A DNA stretch of 64,000 bases from Bacillus sp. FJAT-26390 (GCF_001682865.1 NZ_MAQX01000011.1:186614-250613); one strand, 5' to 3'. Positions 41,868 through 51,080 are shown, counted from the first letter of the stretch. Program-made: numbers and translations. The notes: generated from the sequence alone by a model not told the origin.

Positions 41868-42982
41868 ATAAACAACTCATCACCAGCCTTCTTCTCCTTA
41901 CCGTCCTTACGTTATCCGGGTGCAGCGACCAATTAAATTTGGAAAACGCGGCAACTCCGCTGGCGTTTGGCATCGATTTAGATAAAAATGATAAGCTGCA
42001 ATACTTTTCTACAATGCCCGTTTATAGCCGAAAGAAAGACCGGCAGAGCCAGCAGAGCAGCGGGACGACGAATACTCTTCGGCAAGCGAAGACGAGGCAG
42101 GATGCCTTTACGGCAGGCAATTGGCAAGGACGGAATCTCAAAGTTATTTTGATCGGAAAACGGTTGGTGCAGCATGAGGGGTGGTTTGAAATGCTTGATG
42201 TTTTATTCCGCGATGCAAGAAATACGGTTATGGACCGCGTCGTTATCGTCGATGGCAAAGTATCGGAGCTCTTCTACTTAAACAATGTGGAACAGCCGCA
42301 AATGCCCATTTTAATACGCGGGATGGTCGATACCAAAAGCAAAAAATCAGAGACGTATGCGACGACTGTCCAGGAGCTGCACCGGCAGTTTTACGAGAAA
42401 GGCGTCACGCCTTACATGGCGGAAGTTAAAATGACCAAAAAAGATATCGGACTCGAAGGATCGGCTTTACTCAACCAGAAGGGCAAATATGTCGCTTCGC
42501 TCAATGCACAAGAAACGGTGCTGCTTAGCCTATTGCAAAAGAAGGCAGCACCCGGCGTCAGCTTATCCTATCGCATACCTAGCGAGCCCAAAACCGGCCC
42601 ATTCGCAACCGATATCATAAGCTTTAGCGCAAGCAAAATTAAAACAAAAATCAAAACTTCCTATCACAACGACCGATTTCAATTTGATTTTCGTATCAAC
42701 ATGACGATTACACTCTTCGAGCGATTGTTTACGTTTGATGTCTCAAATGAGGATAACAAGCTTGAACAGCTAATCGGCAAGCAAATGAATGCAGAGATAG
42801 AAAAAGTAATAAAGAAGGTGCAGAAGCATCAAATCGATCCGATCGGGCTCGGCGTACATGCGAGAGCCTTTGAGTATGAAGCATATAAAAAAGTAGAGGA
42901 TCGCTGGGGCGAGGCCGTTCAGGATGCGGTCATTAACGTCAAATTGGAGCTGTCCATCGGATCTATGGGACCGGTCACGTAA
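41864..42982 (+). CDS. Spore germinant receptor C subunit (Ger(x)C lipoprotein)
   Basis: 372 residues. A lipoprotein signal with lipobox LTLSGC (Cys20) is followed by the three-domain Ger(x)C fold; the C-terminal part QQIGKQMNAEIEKVIKKVQK-like LIGKQMNAEIEKVIKKVQKH, DPIGLGVHARAFEYEAYKKV and WGEAVQDAVINVKLELSI are typical. Lipid attachment is needed for receptor function in known systems. Last gene of the tricistronic operon. Confidence 0.92.
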   Translation: MNKQLITSLLLLTVLTLSGCSDQLNLENAATPLAFGIDLDKNDKLQYFSTMPVYSRKKDRQSQQSSGTTNTLRQAKTRQDAFTAGNWQGRNLKVILIGKRLVQHEGWFEMLDVLFRDARNTVMDRVVIVDGKVSELFYLNNVEQPQMPILIRGMVDTKSKKSETYATTVQELHRQFYEKGVTPYMAEVKMTKKDIGLEGSALLNQKGKYVASLNAQETVLLSLLQKKAAPGVSLSYRIPSEPKTGPFATDIISFSASKIKTKIKTSYHNDRFQFDFRINMTITLFERLFTFDVSNEDNKLEQLIGKQMNAEIEKVIKKVQKHQIDPIGLGVHARAFEYEAYKKVEDRWGEAVQDAVINVKLELSIGSMGPVT

Positions 42983-43248
42983 TGAATGCGTGAATAAAAA
43001 AGGACAACCTGCCTAAATGCTCAAGCTCCATTTGTTAGACAAATCGGCAGACCAAATTCCGGTCTGCCGATTCAATGATTAAATGGAGATGATCTTCCAC
43101 CTGCCCGGCCAGAAGCAGTAGGCGGCGAGCAAAATCGGAGAAAGGAGCGTTGACAAATGTAATCTTTTAACAAAGTACGTGACCGCCCGCACATTATCTT
43201 AATGAAGCCTAGACACCCATTTACGGACTCTGCCTTTATTTTGCATTC
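42983..43248. other. Intergenic region between gerC terminator and DUF3891 terminator
   Basis: It contains the gerC terminator (43042-43072) and otherwise no supportable gene. On the minus strand about 40 codons stay open without a start, reading FVNAPFSDFARRLLLLAGQV and on through the terminator; this could be a decayed coding fragment, but there is nothing to confirm it. Confidence 0.35.
43042..43072 (+). terminator. Terminator after the ger operon
   Basis: A perfect 11-12 bp stem AATCGGCAGACC (43042-43053) with GGTCTGCCGATT (43061-43072) and a 7-base loop, 60 bases after the gerC stop. The T-tract is poor. Confidence 0.7.
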
Positions 43249-43314
43249 AAAAAACACCCCTAACGTATCATCGGTTTCCCATTTGGGTTAGTCCAATGTC
43301 TACTATTAGGGGTG
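43249..43314 (-). terminator. Long-loop terminator-like hairpin after the DUF3891 gene
   Basis: CACCCCTAA (43255-43263) pairs with TTAGGGGTG (43306-43314). The 42-base loop holds a second small stem CCCATTTGGG. On the minus strand six T (43249-43254) follow the outer stem, so it can terminate the DUF3891 transcript (stop 43364). The long loop is unusual for a plain terminator. Confidence 0.6.
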
Positions 43315-43363
43315 CGCTTCAAAATGCTCGGCGGTGTCCTTCTGCTTCCATTCCTATTAGCGC

Positions 43364-44125
43364 CTACTGATGCTTCTGTTGAAATACCAGCCTATTTTCC
43401 TGCAATTTCGCGCGCGTATAAGCCTCGGCTACGCCATATTTCGCAATATCCGTTTTGCTTACTTCTTTGAAGGACAGGGACGTCTCGACGGGCCTGCTGA
43501 ATGGAAACGGATACAGCTCAATCGTTGATTCATCCTTCCACTCCGCTATCAAAGAAGTGTTTCCGGTTCGGTCAAACCAATAAGGAAAACCATTCGAAAA
43601 CCATTCATAGTTCCGCCGCGGCGTGCCGGGCTTCTCCATGCAAACAAACAGCGACAGCTCGTCGCATAACAGCAGCGACTTCGCGTGCTGCTGGAGCAGC
43701 TTCACATCCAATTGCAGACGTTCAATAATCGCGCTCTGGCGTGCGAACTCTTTCTCTACAAAGGCGATCGTATCCTCGTTTCTGAATCGCTCTGCTAACG
43801 TCGTGTATAGGATACTGCCGAGCAAGGCAGCATATTCGCTCGTTTCTTGAATGTGGTCCAGTCCTTTGGAATAAAAGAAAAATCGGATGTTGCCCGGAAA
43901 ATCGCGGAATGAGAAAGGGATTTGGGCGGCGTCATTCCAAATGGGAATGCGGTCCAAATCAATCCAGCTGCTGTCATGCTCGTATGCGGCATATGCTAAC
44001 TCTTCTTTGCGCTCGTCGCTTAAGAATAGTCCGCTTTGCCATGCTGAGACAAGATCCCCGGAAATGCGTGCATGATCATGCTGTGCAATTAATATGAATG
44101 CGTCTTCCTTCTCGTATACGATCAT
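43364..44125 (-). CDS. DUF3891 family protein
   Basis: About 253 residues. The frame opens at 44251, but ATG 44125 (MIVYEKEDAFILIAQHDHAR) has GGAAGGG 9 bases upstream and gives the natural family start. Features of DUF3891 are the early IAQHDHARISGDLVSAWQSG, YAAYEHDSSWIDLDRIPIWN and the late ELYPFPFSRP. The spaced His and Asp residues (HDHA, EHDSSW) are suggestive of an HD-type metal-binding helical protein, but that is inference. It lies 44 bases after the chorismate mutase stop on the same strand and may be co-transcribed with it. Function unknown. Confidence 0.75.
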   Translation of the reverse strand: MIVYEKEDAFILIAQHDHARISGDLVSAWQSGLFLSDERKEELAYAAYEHDSSWIDLDRIPIWNDAAQIPFSFRDFPGNIRFFFYSKGLDHIQETSEYAALLGSILYTTLAERFRNEDTIAFVEKEFARQSAIIERLQLDVKLLQQHAKSLLLCDELSLFVCMEKPGTPRRNYEWFSNGFPYWFDRTGNTSLIAEWKDESTIELYPFPFSRPVETSLSFKEVSKTDIAKYGVAEAYTRAKLQENRLVFQQKHQ

Positions 44126-44169
44126 CGTTGCCATCCCTTCCATCGTACCAATAAGGCCGATATGCCTGC

Positions 44170-44481
44170 TTATATCTGTCCAATCCGATTGTTTTGCCCG
44201 TAGGTTCGCCCAATTTCCTTGTGGCGCAATATGACGACATCCATCAAACATCTGTATATAGCCGTTGCGTGCTCCGGATTAAGCTCGTTGCGGCTTGCCA
44301 GCTTCGTTATTTTGGCAAATTGCTTGGATTCACGGCTTGGGTCTTGCGCTGTAAGCTTATTTGCTGCTTTATAAATACCCACTTCTTCTGTTAATTGAAA
44401 CCGTTTTGCCAGCAAGGCAATGATTTCCTCGTCCAATTGATCGATATTTACTCTTAATTCATCTAACCTAGAAGCCTCCAT
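44170..44481 (-). CDS. Chorismate mutase, AroQ type, monofunctional
   Basis: A 103-residue all-helical protein. LDELRVNIDQLDEEIIALLA and KRFQLTEEVGIYKAANKL carry the conserved Arg, Asp-Glu and Lys residues of AroQ chorismate mutases, and CLMDVVILRHKEIGR matches the C-terminal helix. It would convert chorismate to prephenate for Phe and Tyr. GGGAGAGG lies 5 bases before the ATG. No other aromatic biosynthesis gene is next to it. A small stand-alone form can also belong to secondary metabolism, but nothing here indicates that. Confidence 0.85.
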   Translation of the reverse strand: MEASRLDELRVNIDQLDEEIIALLAKRFQLTEEVGIYKAANKLTAQDPSRESKQFAKITKLASRNELNPEHATAIYRCLMDVVILRHKEIGRTYGQNNRIGQI

Positions 44482-44582
44482 GCGCCTCTCCCTTATCTAT
44501 CTATTTTCTTTAATTGTACCATTTCATGAGCTTAATCGGCTATGCGCGCTTAACTATTTGACGATTGGCAGGTTTTTAGCAC

Positions 44583-44626
44583 CAAAAAAAGAGACCTTCC
44601 TGCGCCTCAACACGCTGGAGAGTCTC
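44583..44626 (-). terminator. Terminator after the flavin-dependent oxidoreductase gene
   Basis: An interrupted stem GAGAC...GTCTC with inner TCC/GGA and GCG/CGC pairs (44591-44626), followed on the minus strand by TTTTTTT (44584-44590). It lies 16 bases past the stop. Confidence 0.7.
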
Positions 44627-44641
44627 CACTTTAAAATTCAA

Positions 44642-45772
44642 TTATGATGGTTTGCTTAGCTCTCTGCGCACAACCGGTGCAACCTTGGTAGCGAGCAGCT
44701 CAATCGAAGCCGCCACCTTAGAGAAGGGGATTCCGCCGATATCGAACTGGGCCATAAACCGGCTATGCCCAAACAGCTCATGCTGTGCCAAAATTTTCTC
44801 GATGATCAAATCCGGGCTTCCTACCGCCAGCGCGTTCACCGGATTCGCCAGCTGCTCGAACTGCCCGCGCGCAAGCTTCTCGCCTCTTGCATTGCCACCC
44901 ATGAACTGGGCTACATAGCTTGCGTAATAGGGATAATACTCATCCTTCGCCTGCTGCGTCGACTCGGCAATATAACCGTGGCTTGTGATCGCGACCTTTA
45001 GATCTTCCTTGTGATGGCCAGCTCGTATGCCCGCTTCCCGGTATACATCCACTAATGGTTTGAAATGGGCAGGATCACCGCCGAGGATGGCAAGAGCCAT
45101 GCCAACTCCTAGTTTGCCCGCCAGCTCCGCGCTCTGCGGCGTACCGCCGACGCCGACCCATACCGGCAGACCCGGCTGCAGCGGACGAGGCGCGATTTCA
45201 GCATTTTTCAGCGCGGTGCGAAAGCGGCCGTTCCAAGTCATTCTGTCGCTATCGTTCAGCTTAAGCAGCAGATTGATTTTTTCATAAAAAAGCTCCTTGT
45301 AATCCGCTAGCTCGTAACCGAACAAGGGGAAGGATTCCACGTAAGCCCCGCGTCCTGCAATGATTTCCGCTCGCCCGTCAGACAACAAATCCAAGGTCGA
45401 GAAGTCCTCGAATACCCTTACCGGATCTGAGGTTCCAAGCACTGTCGTCGCACTCGTTAACCGGATTTTCTTCGTTGCTTGCGCAATGGCTGCGAGTACA
45501 ACGGGCGGAGAGGTAACCGCAAAATCCAAGCGATGATGCTCGCCTACTCCAAACACATCAATGCCCGCTTCATCCGCCAGCTTTGCTGCCGCTACGATTT
45601 CCTTCATGCGATCTCTCGCGCTGAGCGTTTGCCCAGTCAGAGGGTCTGCGCTAATATCACCTAACGTATAAATGCCAAACTCAAATGCGCCTGCCTGCTC
45701 CTTCGCAGGAGGAGCTTCCTGCTGGATTTCCTCTTTGATGTCAAACACCGCTTTCCATGCTTTATAGATCAA
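44642..45772 (-). CDS. LLM-class (luciferase-like) flavin-dependent oxidoreductase
   Basis: About 376 residues. GIYTLGDISADPLTGQTLSA, GVGEHHRLDFAVTSPPVVLA, IRLTSATTVLGTSDPVRVFE and FSTLDLLSDGRAEIIAGRGA are typical of the bacterial luciferase-like monooxygenase superfamily, here the group often with an AzoR-like or alkanal-type neighbour; FMNH2 is the expected cofactor. The reaction is not known. The frame opens with a TTG at 45772 without a clear Shine-Dalgarno; family members usually begin about 25 residues later, near the GIYTLGD strand, so the start is uncertain. Monocistronic. Confidence 0.82.
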   Translation of the reverse strand: MIYKAWKAVFDIKEEIQQEAPPAKEQAGAFEFGIYTLGDISADPLTGQTLSARDRMKEIVAAAKLADEAGIDVFGVGEHHRLDFAVTSPPVVLAAIAQATKKIRLTSATTVLGTSDPVRVFEDFSTLDLLSDGRAEIIAGRGAYVESFPLFGYELADYKELFYEKINLLLKLNDSDRMTWNGRFRTALKNAEIAPRPLQPGLPVWVGVGGTPQSAELAGKLGVGMALAILGGDPAHFKPLVDVYREAGIRAGHHKEDLKVAITSHGYIAESTQQAKDEYYPYYASYVAQFMGGNARGEKLARGQFEQLANPVNALAVGSPDLIIEKILAQHELFGHSRFMAQFDIGGIPFSKVAASIELLATKVAPVVRRELSKPS

Positions 45773-45894
45773 AAGACAGAGAACGTCTTCTTTTGCCGTA
45801 CCTAGTTACTTTACGTAAGTAATGATACATAAGTTATTAAGATGCGTCAAGTTAGCAAGCATGATGCCTATTTTATATCGCTTACAATGTACAA

Positions 45895-45936
45895 AAGAAC
45901 CTTCATAACCACAGCATTTGTGATCGGAAGGTTCTT
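45895..45936 (-). terminator. Terminator after the GH42 gene
   Basis: A 10-bp perfect stem AAGAACCTTC (45895-45904) with GAAGGTTCTT (45927-45936), loop 22 bases, followed on the minus strand by TTGTAC after CTTTT. It starts 6 bases after the GH42 stop. Confidence 0.65.
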
Positions 45937-45941
45937 ACTAT

Positions 45942-47945
45942 TCAAGTCGCTATAATGAGAAATCCCCAAGGCGCCAGCTCTAGCTTTTGTCCGTTTCTAA
46001 CAATGCTTCCTGTCAGCAGCTCCGTGCCGGAATGGTGCTTATAGTCAAATGCAGCAGCCTCGTTCGAGTAGTTGAAGTAATAACGGATTTGCCTGCCGCT
46101 GGCATTCAAACCTGTTTTCACGATGATTGGAAAAACAAGCTCCTGCTCCGCTCCCCAAAGGCCTGCGTCCTGCAAAGCACCGCTAAGCACGCGCCTCACA
46201 ACTGCGGCGCTTGGCAAGCAGCCGATATAGGTTGCCGTTCCGCTGCCGTAATGATTTCTCGTAATTGCCGCATATTGTCCCCACTGCGAATGATCGTAAT
46301 AAGCAAGCACTTCAGCTGTTGTAGGCGTAATAAGCTCCATCCACGTTTCAACCTCGCTTGCCTCCGTGCTCTCCTCGATCAACGGGCCTTTCAAGCCAAC
46401 GTGATTTGGCGTTACGAACATGCTATAGGATATGCCGCAGGCTGCTTGTATGATACCGGGCTGCTGTGAAGTACGAACCTTTACGACCTCGTCGGCGAAG
46501 CCGGTTTTGAACGTATAGACAACATGACCGCCGCTATGAACAAATTCATTTAACCGCTCCAAACTCTCTGAAGGGGCAGCGTAAAGCGCCGGAACGACAA
46601 CCAGCTTGTATTTTTCCAAATGAGAACAGGAAGGCTGAATAAAATCGACCTCGACGTTAAGCTTGTACAATTCGTCATAGAGGGCGCGAACGACATCATT
46701 ATACGTTTTACCGCCAGGCAGCTTAAACCATTCCATTGCGGATAAGGCCTCATTGCTGACCATTACGGCGACTCGATTGTTTTTGCGCAAGCTGGCAAGC
46801 TCCGTGCTTAGCCTAGCAAAATCCGCACCGATCGTCTTGGCTTCGTTATAGACAGGGTTTGGCTGAAAATCATGGCTCAGCAGCCCTTTCCAATACGTTT
46901 CGTATGAATTGTGGATCGAATGCCAGTGCCAATACGCAACCATATTCGCGCCGGAAGCGAGATGGCTGAACGCCTGCAGCCGCAATTGCCCCGGGTAAGG
47001 CGTCCAATGCGGGAAAGCCTGCGCCTGCGTTTCGAGCACCAAGTAATTGCCATGTTTGAGCGAACGTGTCATGTCGCCGCCAAACGAGATTTCGATGCCG
47101 GTTAAATCATCCTGCGAGGGATGATAAATATCGACGCCGGCAATATCGAAAGGCTCCGAAGCAGCAAAGTGATCAACGGACGGCTGGACGCCGAACGAAT
47201 GGCCGTGCGATGCGAATTCGAAATCAAAGTTTTGGGTGACGAATTGTCCGGGCTGCTTATACTCGTTCACGATAGCGACCTGCCATGCCAGAAACTCGTT
47301 CACTAGCTTCCGCTGGAACTTCGCGAACTCCGAGCCTAAGCTGCCATTGATTGTACCGACAACGGAAGGGAACTCCTCCCAGCTATTGATGCGGTTGCTC
47401 CAATAATCAAGCCCGAACAGCCGATTGACGGCGTCCAATGTTTCATAGGTCTCCCTCATGTATTTGACGAACTGAAGCTGTACGTTAGGCCCCGCCGTAT
47501 CATAGTGCTTCGTCTCATTATCCGTCTGATAGCCGATGACGGCCGGATGTTTGCTTACGCGGCTAATGAGCTTTCTTATGATTCGCTCTGAATAGAAGAG
47601 ATAGGAAGGATTCGTAATGTCCATAATTTGCCGAGCGCCGTATTTGCCTGGCCCCTGTGGGGTTACGGCAAGCACATCCGGGTGCTCCTTGACCATCCAT
47701 GCAGGCACGGCGTAGGTTGGCGTTCCAACAATAACCGCGATACCCGCCTCGTGCATCGCATCCAGCACTTTGTCCACGGAAGAAAAGTCGAACACGCCGT
47801 TTTGCGGTTCATGCGTGCTCCAGGTCGATTCCGCGATTCGAACGACGTTAATGCCCGCTTCCTTCATCATCCGAATATCTGCATCCAATCGTTCATAAGG
47901 CATATATTCGTCATAATAGGCGACGCCATATAACAGCTTATTCAT
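45942..47945 (-). CDS. GH42 beta-galactosidase
   Basis: 667 residues. GH42 acid/base Glu144 in GYQTDNETKHY and nucleophile Glu305 in YLVLETQAQAF; the start MNKLLYGVAYYDEYMPYERL and the WHWHSIHNSYETYWKG segment support the family. A beta-trimerisation region and C-terminal beta domain follow. No signal peptide. ATG 47945 overlaps the permease stop (ATGA); the open frame extends to 48056, but the extra residues overlap the permease gene and look spurious. It probably hydrolyses galactosyl beta-linked oligosaccharides, e.g. from galactan, brought in by the ABC system encoded upstream. Last gene of the operon. Confidence 0.88.
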   Translation of the reverse strand: MNKLLYGVAYYDEYMPYERLDADIRMMKEAGINVVRIAESTWSTHEPQNGVFDFSSVDKVLDAMHEAGIAVIVGTPTYAVPAWMVKEHPDVLAVTPQGPGKYGARQIMDITNPSYLFYSERIIRKLISRVSKHPAVIGYQTDNETKHYDTAGPNVQLQFVKYMRETYETLDAVNRLFGLDYWSNRINSWEEFPSVVGTINGSLGSEFAKFQRKLVNEFLAWQVAIVNEYKQPGQFVTQNFDFEFASHGHSFGVQPSVDHFAASEPFDIAGVDIYHPSQDDLTGIEISFGGDMTRSLKHGNYLVLETQAQAFPHWTPYPGQLRLQAFSHLASGANMVAYWHWHSIHNSYETYWKGLLSHDFQPNPVYNEAKTIGADFARLSTELASLRKNNRVAVMVSNEALSAMEWFKLPGGKTYNDVVRALYDELYKLNVEVDFIQPSCSHLEKYKLVVVPALYAAPSESLERLNEFVHSGGHVVYTFKTGFADEVVKVRTSQQPGIIQAACGISYSMFVTPNHVGLKGPLIEESTEASEVETWMELITPTTAEVLAYYDHSQWGQYAAITRNHYGSGTATYIGCLPSAAVVRRVLSGALQDAGLWGAEQELVFPIIVKTGLNASGRQIRYYFNYSNEAAAFDYKHHSGTELLTGSIVRNGQKLELAPWGFLIIAT

Positions 47946-48769
47946 CCTTTGACAGCCCCCTCGGCAATGCCATGCATAATAAACTTTTGGAAGAACGAGT
48001 AAATAATAATGACCGGAATCGCGGTCAGCACGAGCGCCGCCAAAATAAGCGACCATTCCTTGTTATACTCTCCAAACAGCGTATTCGTAGACAAGATAAG
48101 CGTATAATTGCCTACGTCCGTCAGCATGAGCAGCGGGAGCAGGAAATCGTTCCAGATCCAAAGGAAATCCAGAATCGCTATCGTTACCGTAATCGGCACC
48201 AGCAGCGGGAAAATAATTTTAAAGAACGTTTGGTATTCATTGCAGCCGTCAATTTGCGCCGCCTCCTCCAGCTCCTTCGGAATGGACTTCACGAAGCCGT
48301 GGTACAGAAAGATCGCCATATTGACGCCGAGTCCAATATATATGATTGCAAGACCATACGTACTGCCTTGAACGGACAACGCTTTGGCCATTCTAGTCAA
48401 CGGAATCATAATCGAATGAAACGGCACGAGCATCGATGCGATAAACAGGAAGAAGATCAGATTGCTGATCTTACCGCTCGTACGGGACAGCTTATAACCA
48501 GCAAGCGAAGCACAAAAGACGATTCCGCCGATGCCTAGCACCGAAATTATGATCGAGTTAACCGTGCTGCCCAGCAAATTGATTTGTTGAAAAGCATTTA
48601 CGTAGTTATCGAATTGAATTTTCGATGGCAAAGAGACAAAAGATTCGAACATCTCGCCTTGCGTCTTGAACGAGTTGATGACGGCCAAGTAGATGGGGAA
48701 GAACGAGATCGCTGCCCCAATCGACAGAATAATAGTAATAAGGAGGGAGGTTGATTTTTTCTGGCTCAT
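47942..48769 (-). CDS. Carbohydrate ABC transporter permease (CUT1, MalG type) of the GH42 operon
   Basis: 275 residues, six predicted helices, EAA loop PKELEEAAQIDGCNEYQTF. GAGGTGG lies 6 bases before the ATG, which overlaps the stop of the MalF-type gene upstream (ATGA). The stop overlaps the GH42 start in the same way, so translation of the three genes is coupled. Transport substrate inferred from the GH42 neighbour. Confidence 0.88.
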   Translation of the reverse strand: MSQKKSTSLLITIILSIGAAISFFPIYLAVINSFKTQGEMFESFVSLPSKIQFDNYVNAFQQINLLGSTVNSIIISVLGIGGIVFCASLAGYKLSRTSGKISNLIFFLFIASMLVPFHSIMIPLTRMAKALSVQGSTYGLAIIYIGLGVNMAIFLYHGFVKSIPKELEEAAQIDGCNEYQTFFKIIFPLLVPITVTIAILDFLWIWNDFLLPLLMLTDVGNYTLILSTNTLFGEYNKEWSLILAALVLTAIPVIIIYSFFQKFIMHGIAEGAVKG

Positions 48770-49650
48770 GCTTCCACCTCTCTTTTCTTCATGACTCGAA
48801 TTTGAATAAATGTGAATATTAAAATAATGATGAATAGAATGACCGATTTTGCGCTGGCATATCCATATCGGAAGTTGTTGGAGAAGGCTTCCTCGTAAAT
48901 GTTCATCGTGATAACCTGCGTGCTCCGTCCCGGGCCTCCGCCAGTCAAGCCATATACGACCTCGAACACTTTAAACGCACCGTTTAGCGTGAGGAAAAAA
49001 CAGATCGTAATCGCATGTGAAATCATCGGCAGCGTCACGTTGCGGAACGTTTGGAAAGCGGTAGCACCGTCGATGACAGCTGCTTCCTTCAAGCTTTGAG
49101 GCACGCCTTGCAGCCCAGCCAAATAAATAATCATCATGTAGCCTACACCGTTCCATAGCGAGACGGTTAGAATCGAGAAGAAGCTTATCTTTGGATCGCC
49201 GATCCAAGCTTGGTCCAGAAACGTAAACGCTGTCTTCTCAGCGAGCTGAGGCAGCACCTGCGCGAATACGAACGTCCACATGAACGCGCTGATGATCGTG
49301 CTTATCATGTTCGGCATAAAGAAGATCGTACGGAAGAAGCCTTTGCTTTTGCGGCGCGATTCAATGAATACGGCTAGCAGCAACGCGAAAACATTTTGCA
49401 GCACAACCATGAACAGCACATACTTTAAGGTGAACAATAACGAACCGACAAAATCCGGATCGTCTCTAAGCGCTTCGACAAAGTTGCCAAAACCGATAAA
49501 ATCATAGCTTCGATTCAAGCCGTTCCAATCGGTGAAGCTGTAGAACATTCCGCCGATTGTCGGAATCAGCAGGAAGACGGCATATAAAATAAACGCGGGC
49601 GCGACAAACGTAAATAACGAGATGTATTTTTTGTAGCTCTTGATCGGCAC
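48766..49650 (-). CDS. Sugar ABC transporter permease (CUT1, MalF type) of the GH42 operon
   Basis: 294 residues with YISLFTFVAPAFILYAVFLL at the start and EAA loop PQSLKEAAVIDGATAFQTF. The start is GTG with AGAGGGG 9 bases upstream. It lies 95 bases after the binding-protein gene, with a hairpin terminator between them (49682-49731), and overlaps the MalG-type gene by 4 bases. Confidence 0.88.
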   Translation of the reverse strand: MPIKSYKKYISLFTFVAPAFILYAVFLLIPTIGGMFYSFTDWNGLNRSYDFIGFGNFVEALRDDPDFVGSLLFTLKYVLFMVVLQNVFALLLAVFIESRRKSKGFFRTIFFMPNMISTIISAFMWTFVFAQVLPQLAEKTAFTFLDQAWIGDPKISFFSILTVSLWNGVGYMMIIYLAGLQGVPQSLKEAAVIDGATAFQTFRNVTLPMISHAITICFFLTLNGAFKVFEVVYGLTGGGPGRSTQVITMNIYEEAFSNNFRYGYASAKSVILFIIILIFTFIQIRVMKKREVEA

Positions 49651-49681
49651 AGTATCCGCCCCTCTCCTATGTGTCTGTACT

Positions 49682-49731
49682 AAAAACGGGATGAAGCGAA
49701 GCAGGATTCTCCTTGTCTCCCCTTCATCCCG
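49682..49731 (-). terminator. Terminator between binding-protein gene and permeases of the GH42 operon
   Basis: A 10-bp perfect stem CGGGATGAAG (49687-49696) with CTTCATCCCG (49722-49731), followed on the minus strand by TTTTTAG (49682-49686). Its place, right after the binding-protein stop and before the permeases, matches the one at 19884-19912 in the mannan operon and would favour binding-protein mRNA. Confidence 0.75.
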
Positions 49732-49744
49732 AGATTGATTCGTA

Positions 49745-51040
49745 TTACTTATTTACTTTGTTGTACGATTTCCAAGCTTTATCAAGCGCCTTGAGCACGT
49801 CATCCTGAGACAATTGGCCGGCATAGTAAGCTTGCAGACCTTTGCCCACCTCATCCTTCACGGATTGAGGAATATGAGGGTCTTGATAGGATTTGCCTTC
49901 TTTGACATAAGCCGTCGCATCGTTTACCCATGGGTAGCTGTCATACGTATGAATGGTAGAAATCGGATTGAATTTAAGCGCTTGGAAGAATGCGTTTGAA
50001 GCTGTGTCATCCAAAATATAGTTGATAAAATCTTGCGCAACTTCTTTGTTTTTAGTCGTTTTGGAAACGGCAAGCGATGTAGAAGCGCCAAGGTTAATGA
50101 GAGTCGCATCCGGGTTATCGTTGATAGGCAGCGGTGCCACTCCAAAATCCATATCCGGATTCGATTTAAGAATCGTTTCTGCATACCACGGACCTTGCAG
50201 CCACATTGCGCCTTTGCCTGAAGCAAACGCCGCCGCGCCATCATCGCCGCCAACTTCCGTCGCTTTATCCGTTCCGTTTGCATTAATCAGATCAAAGATG
50301 TCAAACATCGCTTTTAGTTCGGTAAAAGAGCCTTCATCCTTATTCATCCGATCAATGAAATCAGGTTTTTCCGTTTGGATAAGGGCGCCTGCCGCTAGCG
50401 GCAGCACAAGCTGCGGAATCCAAGCTTCTTTGTAAGAAAGCACGAATGGCGTTACTTTATTCGCTTTCAGCTTCTCGACAACCGCTTTCATTTCCGTCAA
50501 TGTTTTAGGAGGCGTCAGCCCAAGATCGGCAAATATCTTCTTGTTGTACAAGTAGCCCCATGACAATGTTTCCAAAGGAACGGCTACTACCTTGCCGTCC
50601 GTCGTTGTAACGGCAGGCTTCACGCTTTCAAGCAGCTTGCCAACAAAAGGCTGGTCGGACAAATCCTCTAAGTAGCCCGCTTTGTAGTAGGAAGGAATTT
50701 CGTTGATGGCATGAAGCGCGAAAATATCAGGCGCATCGTTGGAAGCAAGGCGCGTTTTCAAAATTTGCGCCGCGTTATCGGATGTCGGCATTTCGAGCTG
50801 CACCGTAACGTCGATATTTTTCTCTGCTTTTTCCTTCGCCACAAAATCCGCAATATATTTATCGAAATGCTCTTTAAACCGCGGAAGTGCAATAAACATT
50901 TTAAGCTTCACGCTTTTTGTCTCACCGCCGCCGCTTGCTGCGCCATCTGTGCTGCCGGCATTGTTTGCATTGTTTCCGCAGCCAGCCAGCAGCGTCGTTG
51001 CAAGCGCTGTAACGAGTAAACCTTTAACTATTTTTTTCAT
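49745..51040 (-). CDS. Lipoprotein extracellular sugar-binding protein of the GH42 operon
   Basis: 431 residues. The lipoprotein signal reads MKKIVKGLLVTALATTLLAG with Cys21 (LLAGC), then a Gly/Ser/Asn-rich linker and a sugar-binding fold (LKMFIALPRFKEHFDKYIAD, DAPDIFALHAINEIPSYYKA, GKGAMWLQGPWYAETIL). GGGAGG lies 10 bases before the ATG. It is the first gene of the transport and GH42 unit, driven by a promoter module whose sequence is repeated upstream of the kinase gene. Confidence 0.9.
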   Translation of the reverse strand: MKKIVKGLLVTALATTLLAGCGNNANNAGSTDGAASGGGETKSVKLKMFIALPRFKEHFDKYIADFVAKEKAEKNIDVTVQLEMPTSDNAAQILKTRLASNDAPDIFALHAINEIPSYYKAGYLEDLSDQPFVGKLLESVKPAVTTTDGKVVAVPLETLSWGYLYNKKIFADLGLTPPKTLTEMKAVVEKLKANKVTPFVLSYKEAWIPQLVLPLAAGALIQTEKPDFIDRMNKDEGSFTELKAMFDIFDLINANGTDKATEVGGDDGAAAFASGKGAMWLQGPWYAETILKSNPDMDFGVAPLPINDNPDATLINLGASTSLAVSKTTKNKEVAQDFINYILDDTASNAFFQALKFNPISTIHTYDSYPWVNDATAYVKEGKSYQDPHIPQSVKDEVGKGLQAYYAGQLSQDDVLKALDKAWKSYNKVNK

Positions 51041-51080
51041 CTAATTTGACCTCCCAGAAGCTTGTTTTGTTTGCGCTTTC

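Noticed and set aside
43072-43257. 61-codon minus-strand frame between gerC and the DUF3891 gene
   Set aside because: Overlaps the gerC terminator, lacks a ribosome site and has no recognisable features.
47946-48056. N-terminal extension of the GH42 frame to 48056
   Set aside because: The extra 37 residues overlap the permease coding sequence and have no similarity to GH42 starts; ATG 47945 is coupled to the permease stop.
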